From the NCBI GenBank assembly GCA_900467185.1, contig UBPA01000014.1, positions 186,001-250,000 of the forward strand: 64,000 nt of DNA, in the 5' to 3' direction. This DNA comes from Hyphomicrobiales bacterium (GTDB taxonomy: Bacteria > Pseudomonadota > Alphaproteobacteria > Rhizobiales > Rhizobiaceae). This document shows, one piece after another, positions 62,526-64,000 of this stretch. How positions within the stretch are numbered: position 1 is the first letter of the stretch; every line of letters starts with the position of its first letter. A program made the position numbers and the translations under genes. Under the pieces are notes generated by a model. The model was not told where the DNA came from. It saw nothing but the letters and a program-made list of their open reading frames with translations, and made no database searches.

Positions 62526-63425
62526 TTACGAGGCCCGAACCTGTTGCAGACGCCGCCACGCGGCCGGCGTCTCGCCCTCCACCTGCCGGAACACCTTCGT
62601 CAGATGCGCCTGATCGGAAAACCCGAGCTGGGCGGCGATAATGGCGACCGGCAGGTCGCCCTGGCCGAGCATCTGCTTGGCCTGTTCGACGCGCTTGCAA
62701 AGCTGCCATTGCAGCGGCGTCTGGCCGGTCGTCGTCTTGAAGACGGTCGAGAACCAGCTTTCCGAGAGTCCGACGGCTGCGGCCATGTCAGCCACCGACA
62801 TGCGGTAACCGCCAACCCTGTCGATATGCACGAGCAGCTTGTTCATCTGCGCCTGCGTCAGCCTGCCCCCGGCCCGCGGGTCGGGTTCGGGCGGGATATC
62901 GAGCAGCCCCGACACGATGCTGCCGACGAGGCTCTCGGCATACACAGCGTGCTTGGTCGGTGACCGGATCTCGGTCGCAAGCAAGCGTGCGAGCGCGTCG
63001 ATTCCCGCGATGTCGTGCAATTCTGCCGGACGGCGAAGCGCCGCCTGCGCGCAGGAACTGCCGACCGAGGGCGCGAGGTAGCGCAGAATCCGGTCCTTGT
63101 GCAGGTGAAGATTGAGATGGCTGAAGCGGTGGGCGCTCCGGCTCGTGGTCCACATCGGCATGCCGGCGGGCACATAGACCGCACGCGGCATCGCGCGTGC
63201 ATTGCGGGTGAAATCGTCGCTGCGGTTGGAAATGCGCACATTCGGCGAAACGTCGTTGAAGAAGAACATGATGCGCGGATCGTCCGCCAGATAGTAGCCG
63301 CTGGCTCCAGCCTGGCTTTCCGCCTCCCAGAGCACCGTCACCATGCCATCCAGCTGCCGCCATTGAACCGGCGCAGACACGGTGATCCCGTCCGTCCTCC
63401 ACGACATCGTATGCCAGAAGCTCAT
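62526..63425 (-). CDS. AraC-family regulator
   Basis: This is a 299-aa regulator. The C-terminal pair of helix-turn-helix motifs is clear: YRMSVADMAAAVGLSESWFS and LPVAIIAAQLGFSDQAHLTK, then VFRQVEGETPAAWRR. The N-terminal 180 residues form a beta-rich sensor region (MPRAVYVPAGMPMWTTS). It follows the siderophore receptor in convergent orientation. In rhizobia AraC regulators of siderophore genes (RhrA-like) often sit next to receptors, so a similar role is likely but not proven. Confidence 0.9.
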   Translation of the reverse strand: MSFWHTMSWRTDGITVSAPVQWRQLDGMVTVLWEAESQAGASGYYLADDPRIMFFFNDVSPNVRISNRSDDFTRNARAMPRAVYVPAGMPMWTTSRSAHRFSHLNLHLHKDRILRYLAPSVGSSCAQAALRRPAELHDIAGIDALARLLATEIRSPTKHAVYAESLVGSIVSGLLDIPPEPDPRAGGRLTQAQMNKLLVHIDRVGGYRMSVADMAAAVGLSESWFSTVFKTTTGQTPLQWQLCKRVEQAKQMLGQGDLPVAIIAAQLGFSDQAHLTKVFRQVEGETPAAWRRLQQVRAS

Positions 63426-63713
63426 GATGACATGCCCGCTTGCTTGAGCCCGTTCGTCGGCGTGCGGATCGTAGACCGCGCCACGCCACCGGACCAGACG
63501 TTAAGCTGACGATTTTTGTCAGATTTAACCGAGCAAGACAAGCGTCTTGCCTGCCGGCCGTCGTCCCGAATATTCGCACCCGCGGATTGACATTTAGATT
63601 ACGACCGTAATATAAAAATATAAATCATGATGAGCATCATGTTTATGCCAGCATCATCGACGGGGATGTCTCCGCCGTCGCGAACGCCACCGATCAGAAA
63701 TCGAGAACCGCAC
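63426..63713. promoter_or_regulatory. Divergent promoter region of the AraC and hydrolase genes
   Basis: TTGACA (63587-63592) and TATAAA (63611-63616) with an 18-bp spacer form a good + strand promoter. The palindrome catgatgagcatcatg (63626-63641) lies just beyond it, where a repressor would act. It contains the same half-sites and spacing (ATGATG-N2-CATCAT) as the SDR promoter at 23498-23511. I see no gene in this 290-bp stretch. Confidence 0.65.
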
Positions 63714-64000
63714 ATGACCGAAGCCCGCCCGTTACGCATGATCAAAACCTCCTGGAAAGACGCGCCGACAAAAAGCGTCGATATCGCGGGCACCACCTTC
63801 GTCTACCGGCAGCTCGGCGGCGGAAGCGAGGTCCCTCTGGTCATGTTCAATCACTGGGGCGCGACCCTCGACAATTTCGACCCCCGCATCGTCGATGGCC
63901 TTGCCGCGACGCGCACCGTGATCGCCTATAACTACCGTGGCGTCGGCGCTTCCGGCGGCAAGGCACCGCTGACGGTCGGCGAGATGGCGGACGATGGCAT
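63714..64000 (+). CDS. Alpha/beta hydrolase (5' part)
   Basis: About 95 codons are present before the window ends. The sequence shows the start of an alpha/beta hydrolase fold: VDIAGTTFVYRQLGGG, then VMFNHWGATLDNFDPRIVDG (oxyanion-hole region HWG) and VIAYNYRGVGASGGKAPLTV. The nucleophile Ser is not reached. GAGAACC precedes the ATG. The promoter carries a TetR-type operator shared with the SDR operon. Substrate unknown. Confidence 0.85.
   Translation, partial: MTEARPLRMIKTSWKDAPTKSVDIAGTTFVYRQLGGGSEVPLVMFNHWGATLDNFDPRIVDGLAATRTVIAYNYRGVGASGGKAPLTVGEMADDG

Overview
The window looks like a chromosomal segment of a Rhizobiaceae-type alphaproteobacterium (Rhizobium, Agrobacterium or a close relative). 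The basis is GC-rich DNA with strong codon bias, a density of solute-binding-protein ABC operons, a celABC-type cellulose locus, the short form of 6-phosphogluconate dehydrogenase, and a TGA-N9-TCA iron-responsive motif upstream of the iron-siderophore operon. I saw no rRNA, tRNA, CRISPR array, transposase or phage gene. The species is inferred, not proven.

Layout. 1-3371 (minus): a sugar ABC operon headed by its own LacI regulator, with two perfect palindromes upstream. 3480-9947 (minus): a four-gene signalling operon made of a large CHASE3-GAF hybrid kinase with three receivers, stand-alone CheR, stand-alone CheB, and a receiver-kinase-receiver protein; no chemoreceptor is present. 10100-16520: small housekeeping or unknown genes, including recX, a PRC-barrel protein, a tandem HARP-like protein with a coupled partner, a RibD-type reductase, a DEDDh exonuclease and a Phd/PIN toxin-antitoxin pair. 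16751-19511: a CPA1 antiporter and gnd. 19573-24277: medium-chain and short-chain oxidoreductases with two TetR regulators. 24302-27427: an MFS transporter and a TPR-GGDEF diguanylate cyclase.

27662-34627: a DUF2256 protein, a LysR regulator and a ydcSTUV-patD type putrescine operon, in which uptake is paired with gamma-aminobutyraldehyde dehydrogenase. 35321-42888: cellulose synthesis genes bcsA (celA), bcsB, bcsZ and a 612-aa TPR-like protein, preceded by an unusually long, AT-rich leader. 43174-49521: a dipeptide/opine-type ABC operon ending in an Asp/Glu/hydantoin-racemase-like gene. 49545-55529: a ribose-type ABC operon and an aldo/keto reductase, divergent from a GntR regulator with two winged-helix domains. 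55554-63425: a GAF protein, a FecBCDE-type iron-siderophore importer divergent from a TonB-dependent receptor, and an AraC regulator. 63714-end: the start of an alpha/beta hydrolase.

The observations I consider most worth following are these: the CheR/CheB pair without a receptor, next to a kinase with a Glu/Gln-rich coiled coil; a CelA whose PilZ region lacks the c-di-GMP binding motifs; an identical candidate TetR operator at two promoters 40 kb apart; the helicase-free tandem HARP-like protein; and the double-winged-helix GntR regulator.
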